NCBI GenBank assembly: GCA_019915015.1
Contig: JAHBBC010000009.1
Coordinates: forward strand, 992,001-1,056,000
Length of the DNA: 64,000 bases
DNA from: Auriscalpium vulgare
Taxonomy: Eukaryota; Basidiomycota; Agaricomycetes; Russulales; Auriscalpiaceae
Direction: 5' to 3'
Shown here: positions 1 through 11,035 of the stretch, one piece after another
Numbering within the stretch: the first letter of the stretch is position 1
Layout of the letters: every line of letters begins with the position of its first letter
Notes under the pieces: model-generated
Told to the model about the DNA's origin: nothing
Databases searched by the model: none
The model's input: only the letters and a program-made list of their open reading frames with translations
Program-made: the position numbers and the translations under genes

Positions 1-915
1 TGGGAGGGCACAACTTTAACTGGATAATAGTGCACAGGAATCGAAAGGAGAGGGGCACCGTGGACCGGGTGGCCACCATGGACGCTAGGGCGGTGATGGT
101 CAGGCTCGAACCACGTGCGCGTCTGGGTAGTGTGCCCGTTCGCGTTCTCGGCGTGCATGGACGTCATGTTCATCTTCCCGCCCGGCACGTTCATACCGAT
201 AGAGGTCATGCATGTCGATGTGCCGTCATATTGGGGCTGGGGGAAGTAGGGGCCATCCGGCAAGTACAGATCGTCGGCAGCGGAGGAGTGACGGCGCTCG
301 TGGTGGGAGCGGGAGCTACGCTTCGACTTGTGCTCGCGGCGGTACCGGGGGAGGCAAGTCGGGCAGTTGCCGTCGTCGGTGTGCTTCAGGTCGCCACTGC
401 AAGATTCGCCACTACGAGAGGTGTACTGGCTGACGGAATCGCTGTGACGTGGAGAACAGAAATCACATAAATAAACGAAAAAGGAGAGATTTTGGCCGAG
501 TACTCATCTGACTTGGAGATGGGATGGCCATGCCGCCAAGCAACCGGCCAATCAGAACCCTTAGCGTGCTCGTCGCCGTTGGGGCCCTCGTATACCGGTG
601 GGAGGATCATGCGGTGGGGGGTGGGCTCATCGATTTGCTTGTAGCGGTAGGAGGGTTCTTTACTCTGTGAAGGATGAAGATCCCCGTGAGCGACGAGAAG
701 ATGACATGTGCAGGACGAGTACTCGCCCTTTCCTCGTCATTCCAAGTTGGGATCTCAACGCCTCTGTGGTACTTCTCGACACGCCCCTTGGTCAAATAGT
801 CAGCGTCCTCGCCCTCTGGCCGCGCTTGAATGAAATGGCGCACCCAGTTGGACGAATGGTATGACGAAGCATCAGAGTCATCGTGAGAGTAGTGATACGG
901 AGACATGATGATCAA
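1..915 (-). CDS. Unknown Arg/Ser/His-rich protein, 3' end missing
   Basis: The minus strand shows coding character from about 915 down to the window edge, in two or three exons with uncertain junctions. The first part is polar (MSPYHYSHDDSDASSYHSS) and reads to about 690. A second in-frame stretch (PSYRYKQIDEPTPHRMILPP) covers about 640-505. A third covers about 440 to 1 and contains a paired-cysteine segment (GNCPTCLPRYRREHKSKR) followed by a Ser/His/Arg-rich tail. CPTC could be half of a small zinc ribbon, with a further Cys upstream (GESCSGD). I see no recognised domain and cannot name the family. The plus-strand frames here are Arg/Gly/Val-rich and look like shadows. The stop codon lies outside the window. 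Confidence 0.45.
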
Positions 916-2146
916 GACGGTGTCAAGTTTCCTTCAGAGAGGTAGCGAAGCTGGACACTGCTGGTTGACAGATCGCCGAAGTTTTCAGAGCCCATACCAG
1001 AGAACTTATATACTGAGTCTGCAGAGCAGTGAGCCAACCCACGGTATCACAATGCAGCATGGCAGGCCCAAGAGCTCGGGTAGTTACATGTCGACGAGAG
1101 AGTGGAACTAGACAAGCAGCCGCGAGGCCGAGCGCAAGTTTGACGTAAGCCCCTTTTCTTCCTGACCGTCACCACGTCGCGGTGACATCGCCTCGTCGCC
1201 TTCCCACTGTGAAATCACAATTGGAAGCGCGTCAAGACAACGGCTCTGCAGCCTTCTCGTCGGGTCTTTGAGGGCGGCATGCAAGGGCCTCGCACCGCGG
1301 CCTGTCAACGTGAATCAATAGTCTGCTCGCCCTTCGAGCCGACACAAGAAGGCCATGATGCTCCTGACACATGGCGGTGTCGTCTCTTGCGCTTCCATCT
1401 CTTGTTTGGACAATTGCTGCTCCTCGACACACGGTAAACCAATTCTTTTGTCCCCTGCTAGCCTCTTGGAAGATTTGACCCGGAGATGGCGCATCTCCAA
1501 AACCATGCTGCATTTCACGGATGTAACGATACCCTCCATCTTGTCAATGGCCCTTTCATTAACATGACGATCCATAATAATTTGTTGTCTGGCGAGTAGC
1601 TCATCGTATCACCAGGGATCTTCTGGCCGACACGCTGTGCGCCTCACTATTGGCAATCCAGTGTAAAGCAACGTGCGACGCAGGTGCGACGTTTTCCTGG
1701 ACCTGCCCTTTTTATTGCTGAATGAGTGCTGGGCGTGTTCAATATACGACCCGACATGCTGGTAACTTGCGCCGTGGGCGATGTATAGTCGCCGGGTGCC
1801 TCTCGACGTCGGCTTCTCCACCAGCTGTTTGTAGGGCCAGGCGAATTGTTATGTACCGAGTCGGTGCAAGTTCTTCTACTACTGGTTTGCATCAATTTCC
1901 TGTCGCCAAGGCTCTGCGTGGATGGTCATCAATATTGATAACCACTGGTACTAGACAATTGGCCAGGTGTTACAAACATACAGTACTATTTAGTACATGA
2001 ACTTTGAGGTGACATGGAGAAATAGAACAGTGCGCCTGCCAGTGGCAGAGGACGACGAGAACACGAACAGCATGATGGTATGGAAGTCTTGACGAGACGG
2101 GCCCTCAAGCATTCGTAGACGATGGCTGGGGTGTGTCGGAGGAGGG
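916..2146. other. Intergenic stretch, no supported gene
   Basis: About 1.2 kb with only short frames on both strands. The longest, on the minus strand at 1315-1575 (86 codons), is compositionally plausible but has no recognisable family, no splice partner I could find and no paralog in the window. I see no transposon ends, tRNA or strong repeat. Confidence 0.5.
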
Positions 2147-3825
2147 CTAGAGCTGCGTGTCGAAAGAGGGCTCGAGCTGTTCAAACCAGTCATCCACTCG
2201 CGCCTTGAGGGTGGGAGACACTTGGTTGGCAAACTTGCCGCGCTTGCTCTGGGTTACGATGCCTCCGTCACGTCTGCGCTTCCCCCTGCCACTCCCACCT
2301 ATGTCCTGCCCGTCGCCGCCCTCTCCCCCGTCGAGAACGTCACTGACACTGGGTGCGGTGCTGACACTGGGTGCTGTGCTGACGCTGGATTCGGTGCTCG
2401 TTTCAGTTTTCACCTTGCTGACGCAACGACCTTTGGCGTGCGTTGCTCGCCATGTGTGAGGCAAGCGCCTGAGATTCTTACACAGCTCGGGCACCCCCAT
2501 CTTCACGAAGGCTTTGAGTGCTTCGTCGTCTATGAGGCTGTCGCGATATCGGGCCAGGAAGAAGTAATAGCGGATGAGTCCACTGCGACTGCGCAGGTTC
2601 ATAACATAATGCTCTTGCATTAACAGGAAGGCAAGGCGTCCATCCTGAAAATTGCTTAGCGCGGTGATTTCGCAGGCAGGCGGAGACTTACCTTCTTGAC
2701 CCACCGCATGCTCCAAACGGTCACCTTCCCATCCACACACGTACAACCGAAGACTTCTGCGTTGGGAAGGCCGATGGCGAGCCGATGGACCATGGTCACG
2801 CTCAAGTCGAAGGACAACTGGTTGGCACCGACCCAGACCTTCTTGCGGCTTTCATCCTCTGGCTTGAACTCCATCGGAAAGAGGACGATACTGAGCCGGT
2901 CCCTATTCGCGGGCTCCTTCTCCCAAAAAGCGTCAAACTTGTCCGCCTCGTGGTCGCGGAACTCTCCCGAGACGTCCGCGTCAATTGAATCGGGCGGTCT
3001 GGACTTCAATGACCCTTCGGGGAATATATCTCCTTCGACTTCTTCGGCTGTAAAGATATCGTACTCTATTTCCTTGGCCGCGAAAGTGCTTTCGACGACA
3101 AACAGAGCATCGGGTTTGCAGGTAGGGCCGGAGATGGGCACCCTGAGCCTCGATATCTGCATAGTCATATCAACCTCCGACCTGTTGACGTGTTAAGCGG
3201 ATAACCACGCTGCGTATGGAGGCCGTGCGCACCTGAACCTCACTTTCGTCGGACCAACACCTTGGGACCATGCCATCTTCGTCAACGAGTCCACGCCAGA
3301 GCGCTGCTCGGCCTCATTCGTCGAACCGCCATCTTCGGACACGCTGAAGGCCTCGTACGCGCTCGCAAGCGTGTTGAAAACCTCTCGAATTTCTGCGACG
3401 AATTTGGTGTCTTCAGGCAGTGCTGCACGCGTTGGCACCGCATTCCACTCGCTGAGGAGAGGTTCCAGGAAATCCTTCACAGTCCTGAGAGCAGTAGGCG
3501 ATTGTAAAGCCTCCCTAACCTGCCGCCAAAGTCAGCAATCGTCGAGTAAAAAGCAGGCTCAATGCGCACCGAATCCTGCAACGTAGCCGGCAGTTGTTCA
3601 ATAACGTGGTTGGCGGCGGTCGATTCTGGTATATCGAAACCCTTGCCGAGTGTCGATGTGGGTTTGGCTCCTCTGAGTACAAACACAACTCTAACCAAGT
3701 TGGCTGAGTTGACTTTATCAAAATCCTCCGCTGATGCGGCGACTCTTCAAAGGGGTGAGTTAGTGCAGGACCAGCAACGAGGCATTCACGTACCGGGATG
3801 CTGAGTATTCTCTGCTGGGCGTCAT
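2147..3825 (-). CDS. Unknown five-exon protein, left inverted copy
   Basis: This is the near-identical inverted partner of the gene at 5579-7308, with the same five exons. It starts at 3825 (ATG ACG CCC), followed by an intron with branch site CACTAAC. The internal exons encode the same sequence as the partner with few changes. Visible segments include CKPDALFVVES, then PMEFKPEDES, then a QLSFDLSVTMVHRLAIGLP helix and a VFG...KVTVWSMRW strand pair. A K-P-D / E-F-K / Q arrangement of this kind occurs in PD-(D/E)XK-nuclease-like folds; that link is only inference. The C-terminal tail differs from the partner: it has Ser/Thr repeats (STAPSV), a GKRRRDG basic patch that could be a nuclear signal, and ends in DDWFEQLEPSF. 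No frameshift is seen, so it is probably functional or very recently duplicated. Confidence 0.7.
2343..2396 (-). repeat. 18-nt in-frame repeat, three units
   Basis: Three consecutive 18-nt units, the third diverged, encode the STAPSV-type repeat in the tail of the minus-strand gene. The inverted paralog lacks it and carries a Gly/Asp/Lys repeat in the same place. Confidence 0.8.
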
Positions 3826-5578
3826 GGTGGTCGAATGAGAGCCAGTCTCCAAGCTTCAAGGCCTCCTAACCGTGGCGTGAGCTCCGCTACGCTCGAAAAG
3901 GAAAACGTCACGGGGTGACCGTGTCGGGCCAAAGCTAGCCTCGTGATAACCAGGGCGAGTGTACAAGGTGACTAAGCGGCAAGCCCGGCTCTTTTCGTCG
4001 GAGTTCGTTAGAGCCGGGCAAGCCGCGTCACTTGTACACGGCCTGGGAACACTGGTGGCCGTTTTGGCAGGCCCGCCAAATTGATCTTTTGACTTAGCGA
4101 AATTTTGCGTCGCCCGCGCGTTGTCCTCTGCCTCTCCCAGCTTGCTCTGACGCCAAGCGTGTTCACCTTCACCCACCGCTCTCTCAACTTTCTCGACACC
4201 CTCATGTGCAGGCTCAGCACGAGCGCATCATCTGCCGGCAGCAAAACGACGGCGCACAGGCAATGGGGCCGCCTCATCGATCCTGGTACGCCACTGGCAG
4301 CTCTAAACCCGTGGCGACGATGTCTCGGTCTCGCCGTGCCGCATAGGCCACTGCTACCAGTATACCTGAAGCCCTATCGTATGTGTTTCAGAACTAGCAT
4401 CTAGATGACTTTCACGAGCAGGCCGGTCCCAGTGGTGATAAGAGGCTTGGAGCGATACGTGCCCCCTCAGCCCGGATCCGCGTACTACACGTCCCCAGCC
4501 CCTCATTCGCAAGCTACTCATCAAACAGCATCTCTACCCATCCTTTGGCACAGCCCGTCATCCAACCGGATATCCCCGCGCATGGGTGGGATGAGGAGGA
4601 GACCGAGCGCGTGGGTTTTGCGTAGGGTGCGAAGGTAGCCAGCTCGCTCCGTCGCCTCACCTCACCCGCAGTTGTAACATCAGCCTTTCCGGCCAGTTGC
4701 CGCCGTATTTTGACTCCTTGATAGGCATGTTTATTCATTGTATGTATTACCATGTGTACAGACAGCTACAATGGAAGCAATTGAGGAATTGCATTGCGAG
4801 GGAGGGGACACACTGTGAGGGCAGACATCGGACGACGCGGAATTTCGCTAAGTCAAAAGATTGATTTGGCGGGCCTGCCAAAACAGCCACCAGTGTGCCC
4901 AGCCGGTAATGGAACGGAGCCTGCAGAGTTCAAATTACCGGCTGTGTCCGAGCCTAGGCCAAAGCCACTGGCTTTGGACCAAGCCAAGGCCCGTCCATCA
5001 CTGGTACTAACCGGCGCGGCGCGAAGAATGTTTTCCGAAATATCAATGGCTGTAGTATAAGACCGCTACTAATAGTAGCGCGCGTCGAGCCATCCACTCG
5101 GAGGCGAGCATGATTTGTCATGCGTGGACGACAAATGGACGAACAGCTTGAGTGGCACAAAATCTATTCGAGATAAATGTACAGGTATGTACTAGGCTGA
5201 GGCTCACTGACCTCGGTGCGCAGTACCTAATGGGTATGTCCAGAGAGCGCAAAATGGAGCAAAAGTACGCAAGCAAGCACATATATTCATTGTGCCTGGA
5301 ACACTTATGACCGGGGAGAGACCTTGGCGAGCAAGGTACTCCATCAAGCCTACAGTGCGCATTGGGCAAGTGCCATCGCAGGAGTGCGTAAATTGCCTGG
5401 GGTTTACTGAATGCGGTTGCGGACGCGTCCGGCCGCGTCAGTTTTCCAAGAGGAATCGGTCCGTACTTGGACATTGTATGGACTCTGCGGTTTTGCTGAT
5501 GGAACCGGCGCCGCGCATGGTCATACTTCGTCCACAGCTCACTCGACACGCTGGCCTCTAGCTCCATACACGACCGAC
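3826..5578. other. Spacer between the arms of the first inverted duplication
   Basis: This interval lies between two head-to-head gene copies, so it holds both 5' flanks. The longest frame is minus 5118-5609 (163 codons); it overlaps the right copy's start and lacks any family signal. The clearest structure is an internal inverted repeat (about 4040-4106 and 4828-4903), described separately. I see no transposase. Confidence 0.5.
4040..4903. repeat. Element-like segment with about 65-bp terminal inverted repeats
   Basis: The segment at 4044-4106 reads as the reverse complement of 4829-4899 with a few substitutions. Both contain CTTTTGACTTAGCGAAATT and TTGGCAGGCCCGCCAAAT. Matching sequence fades outward near CGGCnTGGG. 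The enclosed ~720 bp encodes nothing I recognise. This could be a small non-autonomous TIR element. I could not identify a target-site duplication with confidence. Confidence 0.55.
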
Positions 5579-7308
5579 ATGGCGCCAAAACAAAGACCCT
5601 ACTCAACATCCCGGTACGTGAATGCCTCGATGCTGGTCCTGCACTAACTCACCCCTTTGAAGAGTCGCCGCATCAGCGGAGGATTTTGATAAAGTCAACT
5701 CAGCCAACTTGGTTAGAGTTGTGTTTGTACTCAGAGGAGCCAAACCCACATCGACACTCGGCAAGGGTTTCGATATACCAGAATCGACCGCCGCCAACCA
5801 CGTTATTGAACAACTGCCGGCTACGTTGCAGGATTCGGTGCGCATTGAGCCTGCTTTTTACTCGACGATTGCTGACTTTGGCGGCAGGTTAGGGAGGCTT
5901 TACAATCGCCTACTGCTCTCAGGACTGTGAAGGATTTCCTGGAACCTCTCCTCAGCGAGTGGAATGCGGTGCCAACGCGTGCAGCACTGCCTGAAGACAC
6001 CAAATTCGTCGCAGAAATTCGAGAGGTTTTCAACACGCTTGCGAGCGCGTACGAGGCCTTCAGCGTGTCCGAAGATGGCGGTTCGACGAATGAGGCCGAG
6101 CAGCGCTCTGGCGTGGACTCGTTGACGAAGATGGCATGGTCCCAAGGTGTTGGTCCGACGAAAGTGAGGTTCAGGTGCGCACGGCCTCCATACGCAGCGT
6201 GGTTATCCGCTTAACACGTCAACAGGTCGGAGGTTTATATGACTATGCAGATATCGAGGCTCAGGGTGCCCATCTCCGGCCCTACCTGCAAACCCGATGC
6301 TCTGTTTGTCGTCGAAAGCACTTTCGCGGCCAAGGAAATAGAGTACGATATCTTTACAGCCGAAGAAGTCGAAGGAGATATATTCCCCGAAGGGTCATTG
6401 AAGTCCAGACCGCCCGATTCAATTGACGCGGACGTCTCGGGAGAGTTCCGCGACCACGGGGCGGACAAGTTTGACGCTTTTTGGCAGAAGGAGCCCGCGA
6501 ATGGGGACCGGCTCAGTATCGTCCTCTTTCCGATGGAGTTCAAGCCAGAGGATGAAAGCCGCAAGAAGGTCTGGGTCGGTGCCAACCAGTTGTCCTTCGA
6601 CTTGAGCGTGACCATGGTCCATCGGCTCGCCATCGGCCTTCCCAACGCAGAAGTCTTCGGTTGTACGTGTGTGGATGGGAAGGTGACCGTTTGGAGCATG
6701 CGGTGGGTCAAGAAGGTAAGTCTCCGCCTGCCTGCGAAATCACCGCGCTAAGCAATTTTCAGGATGGACGCCTTGCCTTCCTGTTAATGCAAGAGCATTA
6801 TGTTATGAACCTGCGCAGTCGCAGTGGAATCATCCGCTTTTACTTCTTCCTCGCCCAATACCGCGACAGCCTAATAGACGACGAAGCACTCGAAGCCTTC
6901 GTGAAGATGGGGGTGCCCGAGCTGTGTAAGAATCTCAGGCGCTTGCCTCACACGTGGCGAGCATTGCACAAGGTAGGTCGTCGCGTAGGCGAGACGGACA
7001 CCGCACCCAGTGCTGGCGGCAGCGATGACGGGGACGGGGACGGGAAGGGCGGCGGCGGGGACGGGAAGGGCGGCCGCGGAGACGGGAAGGGCGGCGGCGG
7101 GGACGGGAAGGGCGGGGACGGGGACGGCAAGTCCGGCGGCGGGAACGGTTTGGGCGGCGGCGGGGACGGGAAGGGCAGCAGAAATTTCTTTTCACTCAAG
7201 CGCAAAGGGGGAGGGGAGGGAACCCCGAGCAAGCGCGGCAAGCTGGCCACTCGCTCGGTGTCTGAATGGTTCAAGGCCCCGTCCAAGATATTATCTCCAA
7301 GTGCTTGA
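5579..7308 (+). CDS. Unknown five-exon protein, right inverted copy
   Basis: A complete model of 498 residues closes in frame with exons 5579-5613, 5663-5837, 5888-6163, 6251-6715 and 6763-7308. Introns have GTACGT, GTGCGC, GTGAGG and GTAAGT donors. The N-terminal half is mixed alpha/beta (FVLRGAKPTSTLGKGF; an FLEPLLSEWN helix). The middle carries CKPDALFVVES, PMEFKPEDES and a QLSFDLSV helix, compatible with a PD-(D/E)XK-like fold by analogy only. The following exon has a conserved helical block (HYVMNLRSRSG...SLIDDEALEAFVKMGVPEL). The tail is a long GDGKGG repeat, then a basic GTPSKRGKLA patch and the end WFKAPSKILSPSA. No kinase motifs are present. I do not recognise a named family; two more copies (one intact, one decayed) lie in this window. 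Confidence 0.72.
7027..7180 (+). repeat. GDGKGG-encoding low-complexity repeat
   Basis: Imperfect 15-18 nt units built on GGGGACGGGAAGGGCGGC encode about ten Gly-Asp-Gly-Lys-Gly-Gly-like units. They are in frame in the last exon of the right copy and absent from the left copy, so they arose or expanded after the duplication, or were replaced in one arm. Confidence 0.85.
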
Positions 7309-7831
7309 TGGCCTGTCTCGTACTGTCATAGTCCTGTGGCAGGCGCACTTTACTAGTCCTGAACCGCGATTATCTCGGTCTCGGTCTCGCGTTGTTAAAG
7401 TGTCTGGCAACTCTGTCCCGTCGTTCGTACCTCGTCCCACCAATATTTGACCAGCTGTCGTTCCTCAATTATTCTAACACATTTGGTGGGGTGAAATCCG
7501 CCGACAACTGCCAAAGATTGTAAGGTAATGAAGCGTGTATATGATAGAGCGCACTGAGTGCACTCGCTAGAGTATGTTGATAAGGCTCGAATGGTTTGTT
7601 CTTACGTGGTATAAATAATACACTCGCCTCGAAACGACGTGAGCGCGTGAACCTTCGTAACCTCTCTTCGTGTAGACTCGTTCAGTCGTTCAGTCGTTGT
7701 GGTCGCCCTGTCACTCTACCCTCCCACATCGGCCGGGCGTACATAAAAGGAAGATCAAGGATGGCGATAAGTTATCTGGCTCCAGAAGCAGCTCTCAAGC
7801 ATACATCGAACTGTCTCTCGACCTCTATTCG
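7309..7831. other. Intergenic, no supported gene
   Basis: This is the 3' flank of the right inverted copy and the 3' flank of the VPS10 relic. Short plus-strand frames at 7596-7916 overlap the relic and look like its antisense shadow. Confidence 0.5.
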
Positions 7832-8410
7832 TCACTCCGGCTCGTCCTCAAAACGGAGGATCTGTGCATCCTCATCGACCGGCACATTCCGATATCCCTC
7901 CGTGAGCGGAAGCTGAGCGCGAGCGGATGCACCGACGACGCCACCGCCTCCCATGCGATGCCTGCGATGTGCCTGCGATGCCTGCGATGTGCCTGCGATG
8001 CCCAGAATGTACCGCGGGACGGACGCGAGCGTCACGGTGTCTACCAGCCCCGCGTCGGAGCGGAACCCGTTGCGAAAGTCGCCTGGCAAACGGATGGTCC
8101 TGTGGCTGAGTCCAAGATCAGTTTCCCTGCATACCGATAGAGGAAATATCACCCTGCGTGAGCCCTCTTTTTTTTAAAAAAAAATACCAATACGCAACAG
8201 GCGCCGTGAATATGAACGGCACAGCACGGTGGAGATAAACGGCCAGAAGAACGTGCTGTGGGCTTTGATGTCTGGGCACGCCGCACAGATGGCGTGTTCC
8301 GCCGTCGGGGTGCTTGCCGCCCTCGCACGTCGAGTGTGAGATCTTGCGGTACGGCGTACGCTCGTACCAGTACATAGTCCTCGCCGTTCCGGCACGAGTC
8401 GGTCATTGAG
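7832..8410 (-). pseudogene. VPS10: VPS10/PEP1 sorting receptor, C-terminal relic
   Basis: Read on the minus strand through shifting frames, this matches the end of the fungal vacuolar protein sorting receptor Vps10. Segments in order are RNGEDY; YWYERTPYRKISHSTCEGGK; a frame change; CPDIKAHSTFFWPFIS; a frame change; VPFIFTAPVAYWYFF (the transmembrane segment); GLTQG; a putative intron; TIRLPGDF; RNGFRSDAGLVDT; SVPRYILGIAG; and the end EGYRNVPVDEDAQILRF...E with its stop at 7832. At least two frameshifts, near the CPD segment and before the transmembrane segment, break it, and the large luminal beta-propeller region is absent upstream. A short CCTGCGATG-type repeat has expanded inside the cytoplasmic tail (7955-8010). 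It is a dead fragment, presumably of a gene intact elsewhere. Confidence 0.85.
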
Positions 8411-8833
8411 AAAAGGGTTGTGTTCTCGACAAGAACAACACAGTGACCGCGTGAATCACGGACTTAGTTGAACTCGCTGTGTAGACGGCAATGAGTGGCC
8501 CGTGAACAGAGAGGGAGAGGAGACTGACCATTCAAAGTCGCTGTCCGTGCATGCTCAATTCTGAACAACACTCTGGCCTAGCCAGCACAGTTTCGATCGC
8601 GGAGTCGGCGATGATAGATCGTCTGCTTAATTGTAAGAGATGGCGACGCATCCAATAATGAGATTCTTCCTCGACTTACCATAACTTCTGGTATCGAGGA
8701 TAGTACTACAGATAGGTTGCATGGACTTTGAGATCGCATGGCATTTGAAGTATCAATTGCCGCCAATGCAGCCGGCACTTCTCATCGCGACGCAATTATT
8801 TGTCGTCGACTGACAGGGAGCTCATAGCTCGCC
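8411..8833. other. Intergenic, no supported gene
   Basis: No coding frame with family signal. The VPS10 homology does not visibly continue past about 8410. A short minus frame at 8578-8778 has no recognisable content. Confidence 0.5.
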
Positions 8834-10715
8834 TTACACCCGCTCGCCCTTCTGTTCGCGATCATAATTTGCCCGCCCCGCCGTCAAATAATGCCTAGGC
8901 AGCCACGCTGGCACCTCCCATTCATCCGGAGTACCAGCAATCTGTGCCGTTATCATACGTGCGACGACGTCCGCGCTGTGAGAATAATGTGAGGAAGTGT
9001 GACCTGGTTGCGCGGAGGGAGGACAGATACCATGCAAAGGCACGCGGCATACCGTGGCCAGAATAGCCAGCTGCGATGTATTGTCCAGGCCATAGCGGGG
9101 AGTTCCAGCTACCGAAACTCTCCAATACTGGGCCGACCTGCATAGCACGGCACGTCAGCGGAGCGCCTGTCAAGCAATGCATATCAAATGCACGCACGAA
9201 TGGGTCGCCAGATTCCGTCACGCCCCATATCCCGGTCTAGTACAGCAGCCTTGTCCTCAGCATTCAGGGAAAGTGACGGTGAAAAGAGCGGCTCACCCAC
9301 TCCATCTCCGGCTCTCTCCCCACCTCGAACTTCCCAGGGAACACGCGCGGCAAAAACGTCCGCAACACGCCGCTCACGACGTCATTCAGCACCGAGTCGT
9401 CCGCCTCGCCCATTTCCTTCCCCGGCAGCACCTCGCGTCCGCCGCCCAGGATCACCAGCGGCCGCGCTTCCGCGTTCCCGTCGCGCACGGGGCGCGGCAG
9501 CCAGTACTCGTGCCCCAGATTCGCGACGAAGCCGGAGCGCGAGAGCGGCGCGTCCGCGCGCATGGCGACGACCTGTGAGCGCGTGGGCACGATGCCGGCG
9601 CGCCCGGCGAGCTGCGGGAGGAGGTGCGAGGCGTACGCGTTCGTCGCGTGCACAACGTAGGAGCAAGATATCGCGCCGCGGGGCGTGTGGAGGGACCATC
9701 TTGGAAAGGCGGAGGAGTTAAGGGGTGTGATCGAGATGACCGGGGTGCGCGTGTGGAGGTGGAGGGTGAGTGAGGGTGTGGCGTTGGCGGCGAGGTAGTA
9801 GAGTTGTGTGACAAGCTTCAAGGGCCATACGTTGCTTGCAGGCATGCGCACGGCCGGGTATGACGCGCCGTATGTCTATCTTGTCTCAGCACGACGATAT
9901 ATTGGACGAGAAAACGGCTCTCACCTTCTCAACTGTGTCCTTGTCTAGCCACTGCACCGCAGACATGTTCACTCCGGCCGCCTTTGCTGCCTCGTAGTTC
10001 TCCCGGGCACTGTCGACCTCCTTCTCTGTGAACAAGAGCGCCGTGCGTCCGGCCGGCTCAAAATCGACCTTGTCCGCCAGGTTCTCCTTCTCCACGATGC
10101 CTGAGAGTTCACGATAGACGTGCTCTTCGATGTCGACAGCCCGTATCGCGTCGTAGATCCCGAATTTCTCTACATTTGACAGGAACTCGCCGAAACTGTG
10201 CGGAGCGAGGTGTCCACCGTTGCGACCTGCGCGGCGATCATTCGCACTTCGTCAAATTCAAAGTCTTCGATGTCCAAGCCAAACCGCGACGCACCCGTAG
10301 CTCCTGAGCCTGCACAAAATCACAGTCCTCAGCATATGTGCGAGAGCAACACGGGTAGACGGCACCGCTGACAGAAATCGCGCGCCTCGAGGACGGCTAC
10401 GTTGAGCGCGGTCGTGTTCGCGCCTGCTGGGGCCTTGGCTGCTTGGGCGAGATGATATGCGGTAGATACCCCCGTGAAGCCCGCGCCGATGATGCAGACG
10501 TCGGCTGAGGGTGCGAGCGGGCCTGTGCTGCCTGCACTGCCGAGTGGGTTCGCGTCGGGAGATGAGTCGGTCCAGAAGGAACGTGTTGGGTTGGACGCGG
10601 GGAGGGGTGCCCGTGTATATGACTGTGGGCGTAGAGGAACCTGATATTGCGATGCGAGAGATGGAAGAATTACTGAAAGCACCAGCAGCGCTCGGGGGCA
10701 GAGGTGGCGGGTCAT
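8834..10715 (-). CDS. FAD-dependent oxidoreductase, DAO family
   Basis: Seven exons (10373-10715, 10295-10309, 9925-10226, 9297-9875, 9198-9236, 9031-9137, 8834-8975) give 508 residues in frame; the second exon is only 15 nt. The N-terminus has a hydrophobic leader (LLVLSVILPSL), so the protein is probably secreted or membrane-anchored. The Rossmann FAD site DVCIIGAGFTGVSTAYHLA sits near residue 70, followed by SGATGRNGGHLAPH, typical of DAO-fold enzymes. The C-terminus has the family signature TGIWGVTESGDPFVGPV and GQYIAAGYSGHGMPRAFACA. The substrate cannot be told from the sequence; fungal relatives oxidise amines, amino acids or peptidyl amines using O2. The start was chosen as the Met directly before the leader; an upstream in-frame Met at 10754 would add 13 residues. 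Confidence 0.92.
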
Positions 10716-11035
10716 GGTGGGCGAAGGCAGGCAGGTCCGGGCGCCAAAGTTCAATGACCAGACAAACCACTGACAGACCTCGTTGAAGTAAGTACTGTTG
10801 AACGTTGAACAGCGCAGCCTGCAGCCGAACCGAAGTTATAGCATAGGATAGCTGAGCATGCAGTACTGAGTAGTGACTACTCGCCGACTCGGAAGAGGGT
10901 ACCACGGTGGCCGGGGTCTGACAGTGACAGCCATTTCCTGTACAGGGTTTTTTGGGGTCTTCCGAATATCTGTAACTACGCCGGCGCAGGCTGATTCGAA
11001 TCAGCTTCTCCCTTACACCTTTTGAACACACGACC
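10716..11035. other. Divergent promoter region, oxidoreductase and coronin
   Basis: 320 bp between two divergently transcribed genes. It must carry both promoters. A long minus frame running through it (10258-11136) is cut by the well-supported introns of the oxidoreductase and is not a gene. No specific operator could be assigned. Confidence 0.5.

Noticed and set aside
5118..5609. 163-codon minus-strand frame in the inverted-repeat spacer
   Set aside because: It overlaps the start of the right gene copy antisense, has no counterpart beside the left copy, and shows no domain.
2147..7308. FunK1-type fungal kinase call for the inverted pair
   Set aside because: Basidiomycete FunK1 proteins can have a nuclease-like N-terminal region, but no kinase glycine loop, HRD or DFG motif is present here.
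9188..9721. 177-codon plus-strand frame inside the oxidoreductase
   Set aside because: Arg/Ser/Pro-rich shadow of GC-rich codons on the coding strand. It has no family signal.
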